Below are positions 63,560 to 64,000 of a stretch of 64,000 nt of DNA, one piece after another. The translations under genes were made by a program, and so were the position numbers. Position 1 is the first letter of the stretch, and every line of letters begins with the position of its first letter. The notes beneath the pieces were generated by a model. The model did not search any database, was not told the origin of the DNA, and saw only the letters and a program-made list of their open reading frames with translations. This stretch comes from Umezawaea beigongshangensis (GTDB taxonomy: Bacteria > Actinomycetota > Actinomycetes > Mycobacteriales > Pseudonocardiaceae), in contig NZ_JAEIOJ010000006.1 of the NCBI RefSeq assembly GCF_016464305.1, positions 310,001 to 374,000 on the forward strand, in the 5' to 3' direction.

Positions 63560-64000
63560 CGAGTGTGCGGAACGTTCTGGTGGTGGGTGCCGGGGCGGCC
63601 GGAACCGCGTCGGCGATCCTGCTCGCCGAGGGAGGCGTGCGGGTCGACGTGGTCGAGCGCAAGCCCGACGTCGGGGCCCTGGGCTCCGGGATCACGTTGC
63701 AGGGCAACGCGCTGCGCGTGCTGCGGCGGCTCGGCGTGTGGGACCGGGTGGCGGAGCTGGGCTACCCCTTCGACACCGTGGGGCTGCGGGCCCCCGACCC
63801 GGAGGCGACGCTGATCGCCGAGATCGCCGACGCCCGCACCGGCGGTGCCGACCTGCCGGCGGCGCTCGGGATGTACCGGCCGGACCTGGCGCGGCTGCTG
63901 GTGGAACGCGCCCGCGAACGGGGAGCGTCGGTGCGCACGGGCGTGACCTTCACCGGTCTCGCCCAGGACGCGGACGGGGTGGACGTGACGTTCACCGACG
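63556..64000 (+). CDS. FAD-dependent monooxygenase, 3' end beyond window
   Basis: The first 148 residues of a group A flavin monooxygenase: NVLVVGAGAAGTASAILLAEGGVRVDVVERKPD with the GxGxxG FAD motif, GSGITLQGNALRVLRRLGVWDRV, and MYRPDLARLLVERARERGASVRTGVTF. Similar to salicylate/6-hydroxynicotinate-type hydroxylases and antibiotic tailoring oxygenases; substrate unknown. GTG at 63556 with GAGGAG upstream and a four-base overlap with the preceding short frame. Confidence 0.85.
   Translation, partial: MTSVRNVLVVGAGAAGTASAILLAEGGVRVDVVERKPDVGALGSGITLQGNALRVLRRLGVWDRVAELGYPFDTVGLRAPDPEATLIAEIADARTGGADLPAALGMYRPDLARLLVERARERGASVRTGVTFTGLAQDADGVDVTFTD

Overview
The window is very GC-rich DNA (roughly 72 percent by eye, with codon third positions nearly all G or C), with GTG starts, ATGA/GTGA gene overlaps, Tat signal peptides and actinobacterial protein families throughout. 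It looks like the chromosome of a filamentous actinomycete, most likely Pseudonocardiaceae (Saccharothrix/Actinosynnema/Lentzea-like). The genus is an inference from protein style, not a search result. I saw no rRNA, tRNA, CRISPR array, transposase or integrase.

Layout. (1) 1-8.7 kb: a truncated type II NADH dehydrogenase; a three-gene partner-switching operon (PP2C phosphatase, degenerate anti-sigma kinase, STAS protein); a small MT0933-type antitoxin; a response regulator; another STAS protein; a ZIP metal transporter; and a rifampicin monooxygenase (Rox) preceded by a rifampicin-associated element (RAE), divergent from an alpha/beta hydrolase. (2) 8.7-19 kb: a MerR/MFS pair; two secreted GH43 arabinan-active enzymes behind a LacI-type operator; alditol oxidase; a lipase fused to a calerythrin-like EF-hand domain; and two paralogous small proteins of unknown role. 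(3) 19.7-25.8 kb: a six-gene stressosome operon (RsbR, RsbS, RsbT, an ATPase/PP2C fusion, a hybrid histidine kinase and a receiver/PP2C protein). (4) 25.8-35 kb: an arabinan utilisation locus with endo-arabinanase, LacI regulator, ABC importer without its own ATPase, GH51 arabinofuranosidase and a Tat-exported propeller protein. It has two classes of palindromic operator and an unusual inverted array of short repeats. (5) 35-41.7 kb: GAF-ANTAR protein, two STAS proteins lacking the phospho-acceptor serine, a composite pseudogene, cupin, a Cys-rich protein, a thioredoxin-reductase-like flavoprotein and an XRE/NB-ARC regulator. (6) 42-62.8 kb: an extracellular-type contractile injection system (eCIS) of the actinobacterial kind, with a LuxR-type pseudo-receiver regulator, cap-type protein, AAA ATPase, sheath, two tube proteins, LysM adaptor, spike, PAAR tip, gp25, baseplate J and tail-I proteins, a long disordered repeat protein and a membrane zinc-ribbon protein resembling CisA. 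(7) 62.8-64 kb: decayed coding fragments and the start of another flavin monooxygenase.

How it fits together. Two themes dominate. The first is stress signalling by partner switching: seven STAS proteins, three PP2C phosphatases and several RsbW/RsbT-type ATPases, with no sigma factor in the window and two SigB-like promoter candidates. The second is arabinan breakdown: secreted GH43 enzymes release arabino-oligosaccharides, the ABC system imports them and the intracellular GH51 enzyme finishes hydrolysis, under LacI-type control. The eCIS is the largest accessory system. It has no recognisable tape measure, fibre or adhesin gene, and by analogy with Streptomyces it may act from inside the cell.
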